DNA of 64,000 bases. Origin: Haloferax sp046557615 (GTDB taxonomy: Archaea > Halobacteriota > Halobacteria > Halobacteriales > Haloferacaceae). The notes under the pieces are model-generated. The model worked only from the letters and a program-made list of their open reading frames with translations. It had not been told where the DNA came from and searched no databases. The first letter of the stretch is position 1, and each line of letters starts with the position of its first letter. The position numbers and the translations under genes were made by a program. This document shows positions 16,596-26,132 of this stretch, one piece after another. The stretch covers positions 620,001 through 684,000 of the forward strand of contig NZ_JBKIII010000002.1 in NCBI RefSeq assembly GCF_046557615.1. Reading direction: 5' to 3'.

Positions 16596-17807
16596 ATGAC
16601 TGACGCCGCGTCTCTCGCCGACCGCGTTCGGGAAGGCGAACTCCGATTCCACGAACTCGAAGCACACGCCGACGCCGACGTCGCAACCGAAGCACGCCGG
16701 ATTCTCGTGAACGAGCAGTCGGGTGCCTCCCTCGACGCCGTTGGAAACTACGGTTTCCCCGCCGAGGTCGCCGACTCGGCCATCGAGAACATGATTGGGG
16801 CGATTCAGGTGCCGATGGGTGTCGTCGGACCAGTGAGTATCGACGGTGGGGCCGTCTCGGGCGACAAGTACCTCCCGCTCGCAACTACCGAAGGCGCGCT
16901 CCTCGCCAGTGTCAACCGTGGCTGCTCGGTTATCGACTCTGCGGGCGGTGCAACCGCTCGCGTCCTCAAATCGGGGATGACCCGCGCACCCGTCTTCCGC
17001 GTCGCGGACGTCGCCGAAGCCCAGGCTCTCGTCGAGTGGACGCGAAACAACTTCGAGACGCTGAAAGACGCCGCCGAGGAGACGACGAACCACGGCGAAC
17101 TCCTCGACGTGACGCCGTACGTCGTCGGCAACTCCGTCTACCTGCGCTTCCGCTACGACACCAAAGACGCGATGGGAATGAACATGGCGACGATTGCGAC
17201 CGGTGCGGCCTGCGAAGTCGTCGAAGAAGAGACCACCGCAGACCTCGTCGCCCTCTCGGGCAACCTCTGTACGGACAAGAAGCCCGCCGCTATCAACGCC
17301 GTCGAAGGCCGCGGTCGGAGCGTCACCGCCGACGTGCTGATTCCCCGCGAAGTCGTCGAAGAACGACTCCACACGACGCCGGAAGCCATCTCCGAACTCA
17401 ACACGCGAAAGAACCTCATCGGCTCTGCGAAGGCTGGAAGCTTCGGCTTCAACGCCCACGTCGCCAACGTCGTCGCCGCGATGTTCCTCGCAACCGGGCA
17501 GGACGAAGCGCAGGTCGTCGAAGGCTCGAACGCCATCACGACCGCCGACGTACAGGACGGCGACCTCTACGTCTCCGTCTCGCTCGCGTCGCTCGAAGTC
17601 GGTACCGTCGGTGGCGGCACGAAGCTCCCAACGCAGTCCGAAGGGCTGGACATCATCGGCGTCCGTGGTGGCGGCGACCCGGCCGGTTCGAACGCCGACG
17701 CCCTCGCAGAGTGTATCGCTGTCGGCTCGCTCGCGGGCGAACTCTCGCTCCTCTCGGCGCTCGCCTCGCGGCACCTCGCGAGTGCGCACGCTGAACACGG
17801 TCGATAG
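16596..17807 (+). CDS. hmgA: Hydroxymethylglutaryl-CoA reductase (NADPH), class I
   Basis: Reduces HMG-CoA to mevalonate, the committed step for archaeal isoprenoid lipids. It is 403 residues. The catalytic Glu lies in ENMIGAIQVPMGVVGP (Glu64). The lysine lies in CTDKKPAAIN, the aspartate in ATGQDEAQVVEGS, and the general-acid His near the C-terminus in SAHAEHGR (His398). The cofactor stretch DAMGMNMATIATG is intact. It is the target of statin-type inhibitors in haloarchaea. It is divergent from the amidohydrolase gene, with about 120 bases between them. Confidence 0.96.
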   Translation: MTDAASLADRVREGELRFHELEAHADADVATEARRILVNEQSGASLDAVGNYGFPAEVADSAIENMIGAIQVPMGVVGPVSIDGGAVSGDKYLPLATTEGALLASVNRGCSVIDSAGGATARVLKSGMTRAPVFRVADVAEAQALVEWTRNNFETLKDAAEETTNHGELLDVTPYVVGNSVYLRFRYDTKDAMGMNMATIATGAACEVVEEETTADLVALSGNLCTDKKPAAINAVEGRGRSVTADVLIPREVVEERLHTTPEAISELNTRKNLIGSAKAGSFGFNAHVANVVAAMFLATGQDEAQVVEGSNAITTADVQDGDLYVSVSLASLEVGTVGGGTKLPTQSEGLDIIGVRGGGDPAGSNADALAECIAVGSLAGELSLLSALASRHLASAHAEHGR

Positions 17808-18012
17808 CACAGACTACTTTCAGACCACTTTCGCGGCGGCAAATAGACTGAATCGGGTGACAGGGCGGACCTCGATGGCAGTTACTGTATTTCAGACAAC
17901 TGACGTGGAATTTCACTTTCACCGCGCACCCATGGCTCGATTTTATTCACTTTTCCAAAGTATGACTGTAATGCGCTCGTCTGGAGAGCATCCGCGAGCG
18001 CTCCAACCCGCT

Positions 18013-18159
18013 ATGAACGTCCCCCTGTACCGCTCTGACCCCGAGGCTGAAAGCGAAGCAAAGATGCGCCGACTTGCACTGGCCCTCAAACTGCTCAAGT
18101 TGGCGCTCGGTGTCGTCGCCGCGGCGCTCTCGATTGCGAAGCTACTCGGCGCGCTCTAA
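18013..18159 (+). CDS. Small single-helix membrane peptide
   Basis: A 48-residue peptide starting MNVPLYRSDPEAESEAKMRR at ATG 18013, followed by an amphipathic to hydrophobic helix (LALALKLLKLALGVVAAALS) reaching the C-terminus LLGAL. In-frame ATGs at 17961 and further upstream exist but give non-acidic sequence, so the start is uncertain. No family recognised. The 200 bases between hmgA and this gene show nothing else I can support. Confidence 0.45.
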   Translation: MNVPLYRSDPEAESEAKMRRLALALKLLKLALGVVAAALSIAKLLGAL

Positions 18160-18164
18160 GCGCG

Positions 18165-18698
18165 TTAGAGTACCCGATACCGTCCGCGAGACTCCGACAC
18201 CTCTCCTCGGCGTCGGAGTTTTTCGAGGACATCTCGCGCTTTTTCGTCAGGAACGCCGCGCTCGACCGCGACTTCGACGATTTCGTCTTCGGTCGGGCGG
18301 TCGCCGTCACGAATTGCGTCTCGAACAATCGTCACGCGGTCAGACGACCCGCTCTGATTTTCTTTTTTGACACGGTCGCCCGCGTCGAACACCTCGTCGG
18401 CGTCGAGACCCGACGCTTCCAGATACTCGCGGTCGTCGATACCCGATTCGTCGGCTTGGCGACCTAATTTGGAGACGTGTTCGACCTGTGCAAACTCCGC
18501 GCTGTCACCGTGTTTCTTGGCGAGGAGTGCGGCGCGGGCTTGTCGTGCCGCGTCCCTGTCGTCGGATTCGAAGAAGTGCCGGAGTTTCTTCGTCTGATGG
18601 CGACGGCCACACCGGGGGCACGTCGCCGTCTTCGACGCCTTCGGGTCCGACAGGAGCCACATGTTCGAACAGTTCGTACAACCGACCACCGCGTACAT
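18165..18698 (-). CDS. Zinc-ribbon plus winged-helix protein (DUF5817-like)
   Basis: A 177-residue protein. The N-terminal zinc ribbon has two CxxC knuckles (GCTNCSNMW and TCPRCGRRH, about 17 residues apart). An acidic helical middle follows, then a C-terminal winged-helix of about 60 residues (PTEDEIVEVAVERGVPDEKA, then EKLRRRGEVSESRGRYRVL). The arrangement resembles haloarchaeal DUF5817 proteins and suggests nucleic-acid binding. Target unknown. It is convergent with the small membrane peptide. Confidence 0.75.
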   Translation of the reverse strand: MYAVVGCTNCSNMWLLSDPKASKTATCPRCGRRHQTKKLRHFFESDDRDAARQARAALLAKKHGDSAEFAQVEHVSKLGRQADESGIDDREYLEASGLDADEVFDAGDRVKKENQSGSSDRVTIVRDAIRDGDRPTEDEIVEVAVERGVPDEKARDVLEKLRRRGEVSESRGRYRVL

Positions 18699-18778
18699 GT
18701 CTGGGAGTTTTGCGGCATCGGGTTTGAACGTTTGGACGAATCGCTCGAGGGACGAACTGAGGTTCGCTTTTGGGGGTC

Positions 18779-18787
18779 GGTTTTATC
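18779..18787 (+). promoter_or_regulatory. TATA box of the cupin gene
   Basis: The element GGTTTTATC is centred about 28 bases before ATG 18811, the spacing expected for a leaderless haloarchaeal transcript. It supports choosing that ATG over the longer upstream frame. Confidence 0.6.
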
Positions 18788-18810
18788 CACTTCCCGCGCG
18801 CGCTGTCATC

Positions 18811-19155
18811 ATGGACCGCGTATCCCTCGACGACGTAGAAGCGACCGAAGCCGTAGACGACGTATTCCTGAGTGTACTCGCTGGCGGCGAGAAGATGAAC
18901 GTCCAGCACTTCCGAATCGAACCCGGCGCAGTCGTCCCCATGCACGACCACCACCACGAACAGGTCGGCTACATCGTCGCTGGCGAGTTGACCTTCATCG
19001 TCGGCGACGACGAGGAAGAGCTCGTCTTCGGCCCCGGCGACGCCTACTCACTCGCCGGAAACGAACCGCACAGCGCCGAAAATAGAGGAGATGAAACGGT
19101 GACCGGCATCGACGTGTTTTCGCCACCCCGAGACTTCGCCGACTGGCAGGAATAG
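18811..19155 (+). CDS. Single-domain cupin protein
   Basis: A 114-residue protein (MDRVSLDDVEATEAVDDVFL). The cupin metal motif 1 is PMHDHHHEQVGYIVAGELTF (His-x-His-His with Glu), and motif 2 is GPGDAYSLAGNEPHSAEN, with a Pro-His where the fourth ligand is expected. It is a compact beta-barrel that probably binds a divalent metal. Reaction and ligand are unknown. It stands alone, with its own TATA box. Confidence 0.85.
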   Translation: MDRVSLDDVEATEAVDDVFLSVLAGGEKMNVQHFRIEPGAVVPMHDHHHEQVGYIVAGELTFIVGDDEEELVFGPGDAYSLAGNEPHSAENRGDETVTGIDVFSPPRDFADWQE

Positions 19156-19205
19156 GAGTGATGAAAGGCCGACAATTTTAGGGCCGTCTTCGAGAGTTGT
19201 CGGCT

Positions 19206-19757
19206 GTGAACCTCCTCCCGTGGTTACTCGATTGGCCCCCGCGTCCCGCGTCGATTCTCACCTTCGTCGTTCTGACGGCCTTCAGCGTCGGGACGCTCAT
19301 CCTCTTCGCTCCGGTCACCGACGAACTTTCGACCGACGAGGTGACCGTCGAGATAGCAGACGCCTCCGTCAAACTCAACGACGAGATGGACTACCCGGAG
19401 GGTGCCGAATCCGGAGAGACATACTCGTGTATGTCGTTCGGGACACCCGGCGACAGTCTGCACATTCGGGTGGAAGGAACGCTCGGCTTGCCGACTGGCT
19501 TCGACCGCGACGGAGACACACCGTACACACTCGAGGTGAGTCTGGATGGTGTCGAAGAGACCCGAACCGAGACATTCCGCGACACGGGTGAAGAGCAGTG
19601 GGACGCGTCCTGGCTCGTCGAGGACGACGAGACGCTCTCGGTCGGGGAGACGACGACTCTCACTGCGCAAGTTCGAACGTCGGGAGACGTAGTGGCGACG
19701 ACGAATCAGCGCGTCACTATCGAAGAAGGAACACAGCGGTTCGACTGCGAGGAGTAA
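19206..19757 (+). CDS. Membrane-anchored extracellular protein, unknown
   Basis: A 183-residue protein using GTG 19206 (start MNLLPWLLDWPPRPASILTF); a TTG nine bases upstream is less likely. A TATA-like AATTTTAGG lies about 30 bases before it. One N-terminal helix (about 17-38, ASILTFVVLTAFSVGTLILF) anchors an acidic beta-rich domain with two Cys (YSCMSF and RFDCEE) that could form a disulfide. This looks like an exported immunoglobulin-like fold. No family recognised. Confidence 0.7.
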   Translation: MNLLPWLLDWPPRPASILTFVVLTAFSVGTLILFAPVTDELSTDEVTVEIADASVKLNDEMDYPEGAESGETYSCMSFGTPGDSLHIRVEGTLGLPTGFDRDGDTPYTLEVSLDGVEETRTETFRDTGEEQWDASWLVEDDETLSVGETTTLTAQVRTSGDVVATTNQRVTIEEGTQRFDCEE

Positions 19758-19812
19758 GTCCCCTGTCGACTTCCTCGGCACTTTCGGGAAGCGTAAAATC
19801 TGATTCTATCGC

Positions 19813-20397
19813 TTACCACTCCCACGTGACGACTCGAATCCCGTCCGTTGGATAGTGTTTTTGTTGCAGTTTTCCCATCACCTCGTGTATCACCCACCAC
19901 CACCCGGACTGTCGGCAGACGAACTCCCGCGTGTGCAGTTCCTCTCTGATTTCGATATCGCGGCCAAGGTGGTCTTCCCACTGCACGCGTTCGCCGTTCA
20001 TCACTTTCTCTTGGTGTTCGGTCGGCAGTTCGTCGAATTCCCTAGATGACATGCGTGAACCGGTCTCTGAGCCTTCGCGGTACTGCCACACGCGTGTTCC
20101 ATCTGGCGTCACCTCCTTCCAATCGACAGTCAGGAGTTCAGTCAGTGTCAGATAGCTCTCGTTGTATGCATCGTTGGGAACCATCGCTTCGACTGTATAC
20201 GACAGTTCCTCAGGGAGCCCTCGTTCTTCAGGTGCGACCGCACTGAAGTCGTCGTTCGGGAACCGTCCGAACAGCGTGTGCCATCCCAACCACCCCGTGT
20301 GGACGAACGGGTACACTGAAAGCGCGTGACTCCACGGGTCTACACCACTTTCTGGAGAGATATTCACTTCGACCGCACCCCACACTGAACTTCCCAT
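19813..20397 (-). CDS. Orphan protein resembling a phage/bacterial family of unknown function
   Basis: A 194-residue protein from ATG 20397 (MGSSVWGAVEVNISPESGVD). I recognise the layout of a bacterial and phage family that begins MGxD.xxxVEV, then carries an RGLPxDxS segment and an xSxLTLxELLxxDW segment. Here these are EERGLPEELS and YNESYLTLTELLTVDWKEV. The homology supports the start choice over an ATG 96 bases upstream. Function unknown. The Trp-rich C-terminus (CRQSGWWWVIHEVMG) is unusual. The less acidic composition suggests transfer. It stands alone. Confidence 0.65.
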   Translation of the reverse strand: MGSSVWGAVEVNISPESGVDPWSHALSVYPFVHTGWLGWHTLFGRFPNDDFSAVAPEERGLPEELSYTVEAMVPNDAYNESYLTLTELLTVDWKEVTPDGTRVWQYREGSETGSRMSSREFDELPTEHQEKVMNGERVQWEDHLGRDIEIREELHTREFVCRQSGWWWVIHEVMGKLQQKHYPTDGIRVVTWEW

Positions 20398-20499
20398 TCC
20401 AACAGTCCAGTCGTGTGAACAGGTCAAAAATACGACTATTGAACAGTCTGTAGGTGACACATGCTGACCACCGAGCGTTGCGCCGTCGCTCACGGTGTG

Positions 20500-20521
20500 A
20501 AAAACGAGGCCAGATGGCCTC
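20500..20521 (-). terminator. Hairpin plus T-run downstream of icd
   Basis: Read on the minus strand, GAGGCC pairs with GGCCTC (positions 20521-20506) around a four-base loop. It is followed by G and TTTTT (20504-20500). A GC stem followed by a U-run is a plausible terminator for the icd transcript, about 85 bases past its stop. Confidence 0.55.
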
Positions 20522-20544
20522 AGATAGTATCCCTGTGAGGGGTG

Positions 20545-20589
20545 ACTCGCTTACGCGAGTTCCTGAATAGTGCCGAGCAATGCTCGGCA
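20545..20589. repeat. Two perfect short palindromes beside icd
   Basis: ACTCGC/GCGAGT (20545-20550 and 20555-20560) with loop TTAC, and TGCCGAGCA/TGCTCGGCA (20571-20589) with a single-base loop. Both lie between icd and its candidate terminator on the minus strand. They could stabilise the icd mRNA 3' end or bind a regulator. Confidence 0.5.
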
Positions 20590-20604
20590 GACTCACTAAT
20601 TGGC

Positions 20605-21867
<1,263 letters not shown>

Positions 21868-21988
21868 GAACAATAAGGGGTTTTGAATAGGGGGTAAAAG
21901 TCCTGCCGTTCTCGCCCCAGAGGCGCAAGTATCACCGCGTTCACTGCGGTTCGGTACGTTTACCCACACCCACCGAATCGCCACTGGT

Positions 21989-22900
21989 ATGCGAATTATC
22001 GTCCACGGCGGGGCCGGTGGCGTCCCCGACGAACCCGCCCCACGACAGGGAGTACTCGACGATGCAGCAGCACGTGGCGTTGAGCAGTCTGACCCCCTCT
22101 CTGCGGTCGAATCTGCGGTTCGACATCTCGAATCTGACCGCCGATTCAACGCCGGTGTCGGTGGCGCAGTCCAATCGGATGGCGTCGTCCGAACCGACGC
22201 GGGCGTGATGATCAGCGACCGAGCAGTCGGTGCGGCGAGCGGCATGGATGGCGTCGAACACGCTGTTTCGGTCGCTCGTGCAGTTCTCGAAGAGACACCA
22301 CATATCCTCCTCGCCGGAGCGCCAGCAGTGGATTTCGCGGCCGACGTTGGCGTCGAAACCGACGTTGACCTCTTCACCGACGAGACGCGCGAGCGCTGGG
22401 AGAACGCCGATGCACCGACTGGCTCACCAACCGAGCATCTCGACTGGCTCGCCGACCGATTCGGTGGGAGTACGAGCGACCCGACGGCGAAGGCGAGCGA
22501 CGGGACGTTGACTTCGGGCGACTTGCCGGGCTTTGATACGGTCGGCGCTGTCGCCACCGACGGCGAAACGTTCGCTTCGGCAACCTCCACGGGCGGGCGA
22601 TGGTTCGCACTCGCAGGCCGCGTCGGCGACGTACCGCAGGTCGGTTCTGGATTCTACGCCTCCCCTGCTGGCGCGGCTTCCACGACCGGTGCAGGCGAAG
22701 ACATCGCTCGCGTCACGCTCGCACGCCGAGCAGTTCGCCACCTCGAACGCGGATGTGACGCCCAGACTGCCGCCGACCTCGCAATCGAAGAGTTCGGCGA
22801 ACTCACCGGCTCCGATGCGGGTATCATCCTCCTCGACGACGAAGGCTTCGGGTCGGCGTTCAACTCCGAAGGAATGCAGACGAGTACCGCAGAGCAATAG
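21989..22900 (+). CDS. iaaA: Isoaspartyl peptidase / L-asparaginase, Ntn-hydrolase
   Basis: A plant-type asparaginase that hydrolyses isoaspartyl dipeptides and asparagine. It is 303 residues and starts MRIIVHGGAGGVPDEPAPRQ, with the family's HGGAG loop. RRFNAGVGGAVQSDG and MDAG-type DAGVMISD segments are present. The nucleophile is Thr184 in GFDTVGAVATD; autocleavage between Asp183 and Thr184 would yield alpha and beta subunits. The glycine-rich STGG segment follows. Whether it acts mainly on isoaspartyl peptides or asparagine is inferred. Confidence 0.9.
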   Translation: MRIIVHGGAGGVPDEPAPRQGVLDDAAARGVEQSDPLSAVESAVRHLESDRRFNAGVGGAVQSDGVVRTDAGVMISDRAVGAASGMDGVEHAVSVARAVLEETPHILLAGAPAVDFAADVGVETDVDLFTDETRERWENADAPTGSPTEHLDWLADRFGGSTSDPTAKASDGTLTSGDLPGFDTVGAVATDGETFASATSTGGRWFALAGRVGDVPQVGSGFYASPAGAASTTGAGEDIARVTLARRAVRHLERGCDAQTAADLAIEEFGELTGSDAGIILLDDEGFGSAFNSEGMQTSTAEQ

Positions 22901-22963
22901 CGAGAACCAGCAGTTTTCGAAGCCAGCACCACTGTTTAGCCGCCCGCGTTCGTTGCCAAGCCT

Positions 22964-23899
22964 ATGACAGACTGGACTGCCGAAAACGTCCCCGACCTCT
23001 CGGGCAAGACCGTCGTCGTCACTGGCGCGAACAGTGGTCTCGGGTTCGAGGCGACCAAACTGTTCACACAGAACGGTGCGCACGTCGTCATGGCCTGCCG
23101 CGACCTCGGTCGTGCAGAGAGCGCGGCAAGCGAGATTCGCTCGGACGTTTCGGCGGCGTCGCTCACCGTCTCGGAACTCGACCTTGCCGACCTCGATTCA
23201 GTACACTCGTTCGCCGAGGAGTTCAAAGAGAATCACAACGAACTCCACGTCCTCTGCAACAACGCGGGCGTGATGGCGATTCCCCGAAGCGAGACGGAAC
23301 AGGGCTTCGAGATGCAACTCGGCGTCAACCACTTCGGCCACTTCGCGCTGACTGCCGACCTCTTCGCCCGCATCCGCGACACACCGGGCGAGACGCGCAT
23401 CGTAAACACCTCCAGCGGCCTCCACGAGCGCGGGAAGATGGACTTCGAGGACCTCCAGAGTGAGCGCGACTACGACAAGTGGGAGGCCTACGCGCAGAGC
23501 AAACTGGCGAATCTCCTCTTCACCTACGAACTCGACCGCCGACTCGACGCGGCCGGAATCGACGACGTACACAGCATCGGCACACACCCCGGCTACGCCG
23601 CTACGAACCTCCAGTATCGCGGACCCGAGGCGTCTGGCTCTCGAATTCGGCTATTGATGAACAAACTCGCAAACACCGTTATCGCTCAGTCCGCCGAGAT
23701 GGGGGCACTGCCCACACTCTACGCCGCGACCGAATCCACCGTCGAAAGTGGCGACTACATCGGCCCGCAGGGTGCCTTCGGTATGCGTGGTTACCCCGGC
23801 AAAGCCGAATCGAGCGAGCGTTCGAAAGACGAGACCGCTGCGGAGAAACTCTGGTCGGTCTCCGAAGACCTGACTGAGACTCAATTCCGTCTCGCCTGA
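22964..23899 (+). CDS. Short-chain dehydrogenase/reductase
   Basis: A 311-residue classical SDR of the retinol/protochlorophyllide-reductase-like group. The cofactor motif TGANSGLG is at 20-27, NNAG at 99-102, catalytic Ser near 150-151 (NTSSGLHE), and YAQSK at 176-180 (Tyr176, Lys180). The ARDLGR-type Arg after strand 2 (ACRDLGR) favours NADP(H). Its substrate cannot be told from sequence. It lies 63 bases after the isoaspartyl peptidase on the same strand. Confidence 0.87.
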   Translation: MTDWTAENVPDLSGKTVVVTGANSGLGFEATKLFTQNGAHVVMACRDLGRAESAASEIRSDVSAASLTVSELDLADLDSVHSFAEEFKENHNELHVLCNNAGVMAIPRSETEQGFEMQLGVNHFGHFALTADLFARIRDTPGETRIVNTSSGLHERGKMDFEDLQSERDYDKWEAYAQSKLANLLFTYELDRRLDAAGIDDVHSIGTHPGYAATNLQYRGPEASGSRIRLLMNKLANTVIAQSAEMGALPTLYAATESTVESGDYIGPQGAFGMRGYPGKAESSERSKDETAAEKLWSVSEDLTETQFRLA

Positions 23900-23971
23900 C
23901 TTTCTTTCCATCCTCTGTCTCTTTCTCCAAATTAGAGGAGAAATAAAGTAGTCCGAAGTGCTATCTGAGTC

Positions 23972-24403
23972 ATGTCCTCTGCGTCAGATATTAACACACC
24001 AGCCTTTGCAGATGCGCTCGTCAGCACGTGCCGAGCGACACTGGGCGACTCCCTCCGGAGCGTGGTGTACTTCACGCCCGACGAGTTCGAGTTACTCTAC
24101 GTCCGGCGCGACCTGTACGGTGGAGACACACAACAGACTCACGACGCGAAAGCCGCCTTGGTCGAAGCAGAGCGCGTCGCGTTCGGCCCGGACGAACACT
24201 ACAACAAGGAGACGTACGAAGCCGAATCACGGCCCGACTTCGGTGACTACGAATTCACCCTTCGCGTGTTCTCCGAGGGCTTTATTGGCCGCGTCGTCAG
24301 TGGTGCCCAGGGCGTCCTCGTCACGACAGACGAACTCGAACTCTCGGAGTTCGAGGAGATGGAAGTCGCCATCCGGCAGATGTTGCGGGGCGTCGTCGGG
24401 TGA
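23972..24403 (+). CDS. Haloarchaeal protein of unknown function (DUF7522-like)
   Basis: A 143-residue acidic protein starting MSSASDINTPAFADALVSTC. It has a helix, then strands (SLRSVVYFTPDEFELLYVRR), a second helix, and further strands (YEFTLRVFSEGFIGRVVSGA, then GVLVTTDELELSEFEEMEVA). The profile resembles a PAS- or roadblock-like sensory fold and a haloarchaeal family I recall as DUF7522, but I am not sure. No catalytic motif is visible. It stands between the SDR and the DsbA-like gene. Confidence 0.65.
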   Translation: MSSASDINTPAFADALVSTCRATLGDSLRSVVYFTPDEFELLYVRRDLYGGDTQQTHDAKAALVEAERVAFGPDEHYNKETYEAESRPDFGDYEFTLRVFSEGFIGRVVSGAQGVLVTTDELELSEFEEMEVAIRQMLRGVVG

Positions 24404-24462
24404 GAAGAAGCGCCGCACAGCCACCCAATGCTCTTTTGTAACCGTAGTCGATACGAGTGTGT

Positions 24463-25095
24463 ATGAGCGAGTCTCAACCAGAGCAAATCACGGTCTACTC
24501 AGATTACGTCTGCCCGTTTTGCTACCTCGGCCGCGAGTCGCTGAAGCGCTATCAGGACTCGCGCGAGGAAACACTCGATATCGACTGGCATCCGTTCGAC
24601 CTCCGAAGTCAGAAGCGCCGCCCCGACGGAAGCATCGACTTCTCAGTCGATGACGGCAAAGACGACGAATACTACGAGCAGGCGAAGCAAGGCGTCCGCC
24701 GCTTGCAAGAAAAATACGGCGTGGAGATGACACTCGACATCGCCACCGACATCGACTCACTGCCCGCTCAAATCGCCTCCTACTACGTCAAACAGCACTA
24801 CGACAACGACACGTGGCTGGAATTCGACGTGTCCATCTTCGAGGCACTCTGGCAGGAGGGCAACGACATCGGTGACGAAGACCTGTTGGTCGAACTCGCC
24901 GAAGACGCCGGAATCGACGGCGACGAGATTCGGTCGGCGCTGTCGGACGACGCATTGCAGGCAGAAGTTCGCCAGCGATTCACAGAGGCACAACAACACG
25001 GCGTCACGGGTGTGCCGACGTTCGCCTACGACGGCTACGCTGCGCGGGGTGCAGTTCCACCAGAACAACTCGAACGGCTGGTCGAAGGCTTCTAA
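24463..25095 (+). CDS. DsbA-family (FrnE-like) thioredoxin-fold oxidoreductase
   Basis: A 210-residue cytoplasmic protein starting MSESQPEQITVYSDYVCPFC at ATG 24463; an in-frame start six bases upstream is not preferred. The redox motif CPFC is at 17-20 in the FrnE-like context SDYVCPFCYLG. A helical insertion follows (residues about 60-150), then the cis-proline loop GVTGVPTFAYDG. No signal peptide, so it probably acts on small molecules or cytoplasmic thiols, unlike periplasmic DsbA. Confidence 0.87.
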   Translation: MSESQPEQITVYSDYVCPFCYLGRESLKRYQDSREETLDIDWHPFDLRSQKRRPDGSIDFSVDDGKDDEYYEQAKQGVRRLQEKYGVEMTLDIATDIDSLPAQIASYYVKQHYDNDTWLEFDVSIFEALWQEGNDIGDEDLLVELAEDAGIDGDEIRSALSDDALQAEVRQRFTEAQQHGVTGVPTFAYDGYAARGAVPPEQLERLVEGF

Positions 25096-25190
25096 CGCGA
25101 TTCGTTCCGCCCCGAAACATCTTGGTTTTGGGCGTATCTTCGAAGACGGCCGCGTGCTAATTCTTGCCCTCTGCGAGCGTACTCTAAACT

Positions 25191-25346
25191 ATGGCAAAGC
25201 GACATCACCGCTGCAATCTCTGTGGAAAAGACTTCGATACGGGCGACCAACTGAACCGTCACGTCGAGATGCGGCATCCGAAAGACGACGTTCGGTGGTG
25301 GGTCGTCGTCGAAGACCCCGCCCGCGACCTCAAGTTCGCTCGATAG
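25191..25346 (+). CDS. C2H2 zinc-finger microprotein (51 residues)
   Basis: A short gene from ATG 25191 to TAG 25346 encoding MAKRHHRCNLCGKDFDTGDQ and a further 31 residues. Cys8, Cys11, His24 and His29 form a textbook C-x2-C-x12-H-x4-H finger. The remainder is Trp/Val/Asp-rich (VRWWVVVEDPARDLKF). A single classical zinc finger is rare in archaea but known in haloarchaeal microproteins. A role in DNA or RNA binding is inferred. The 3' end overlaps the convergent hydrolase gene by 17 bases. Confidence 0.7.
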   Translation: MAKRHHRCNLCGKDFDTGDQLNRHVEMRHPKDDVRWWVVVEDPARDLKFAR

Positions 25347-25992
25347 CGGCTTTCGAGAGGTGTCCAGCGAACCACTCGGCGGCCACATCAGAGACCGCTT
25401 CCAACTGTCCCGGTCCCTCGAAGAGGTGGCCCGCTCTGGGCACGACCTCAATCGATTTCTCACACGTGAGGTACTCGAACGCGTCGCGGTTGAGTTCGAG
25501 GACGACCGAATCTGCACCGCCGACGATGAACAGCGTCGGTGCCATCACGTCACCGAGTCGTAACTCAGCGAGGTCGACTCGACCGCCGCGGGAGACGACA
25601 GCACCGATTTCGTCGCCGAGTTCGGCCGCCGCGAGGAGTGCGGCACCTGCGCCCGTACTCGACCCAAAGTAGCCGATTTCGAGGCTTTTCGTGTCTTCTC
25701 GGTGGCGTAACCACTCGGTCGCAGCGAGGAGTCGCGTGGTCAACAGTGGGATGTTGAACCGCGTCTCGTACGTCTCGTCTTCTTCTTCGGTCAGCAGGTC
25801 GAAGAGAAGCGTCCCGACGCCGTACTGCCGGATGACGCTCGCAACGTAGTTGTTGCGCGGACTCTTGCGACTGCTTCCACTCCCGTGTGCGAACACGACG
25901 AGTCCGGTGGCGTCTGCTGGTAAGGCCAACTCTCCTTCGAGTTTGACCCCATCTGCGGGTATCATGACCGGGGCCACAATCGTGTCAGTCAT
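25330..25992 (-). CDS. Alpha/beta hydrolase, dienelactone-hydrolase-like
   Basis: A 220-residue protein. The oxyanion segment is FAHGSGSSRKSPRNN, the nucleophile elbow GYFGSSTGAG with Ser112, the acid FIVGGADSVV (Asp near 165) and the histidine RAGHLFEGPG (His near 187). The order matches the DLH/esterase family, although the elbow is GSSTG rather than the Cys-type of true dienelactone hydrolases. Cytoplasmic. The natural substrate is unknown. It is convergent with the zinc-finger microprotein. Confidence 0.82.
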   Translation of the reverse strand: MTDTIVAPVMIPADGVKLEGELALPADATGLVVFAHGSGSSRKSPRNNYVASVIRQYGVGTLLFDLLTEEEDETYETRFNIPLLTTRLLAATEWLRHREDTKSLEIGYFGSSTGAGAALLAAAELGDEIGAVVSRGGRVDLAELRLGDVMAPTLFIVGGADSVVLELNRDAFEYLTCEKSIEVVPRAGHLFEGPGQLEAVSDVAAEWFAGHLSKAAIERT

Positions 25993-26070
25993 ACCTGCAA
26001 ATACTCCGTTGAGCGACTTAGTTTCGTGCGCTACAACCCTTCAGATGCCGTGAATCAGTATTTCAGCATT

Positions 26071-26092
26071 TGTGACACTCATAATTATCACA
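26071..26092. promoter_or_regulatory. TGTGA-N12-TCACA operator-like element
   Basis: TGTGA (26071-26075) and TCACA (26088-26092) are inverted half-sites around an AT-rich core that contains ATAATTAT. The element lies 41-62 bases before the E1-alpha start, in the promoter region. It could bind a dimeric regulator such as an Lrp or TrmB-type protein; this is inferred from symmetry only. Confidence 0.4.
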
Positions 26093-26132
26093 ATTAATGT
26101 TAATAGATTTTCTAGAGAACACTTTCAGTGCT

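Noticed and set aside
14946..17810. A 954-codon open frame on the minus strand running through hmgA
   Set aside because: Only the 3' part from ATG 16475 looks like a protein (amidohydrolase). The extension is the antisense of hmgA kept open by the GC-rich codon bias, and its residues are not acidic or conserved.
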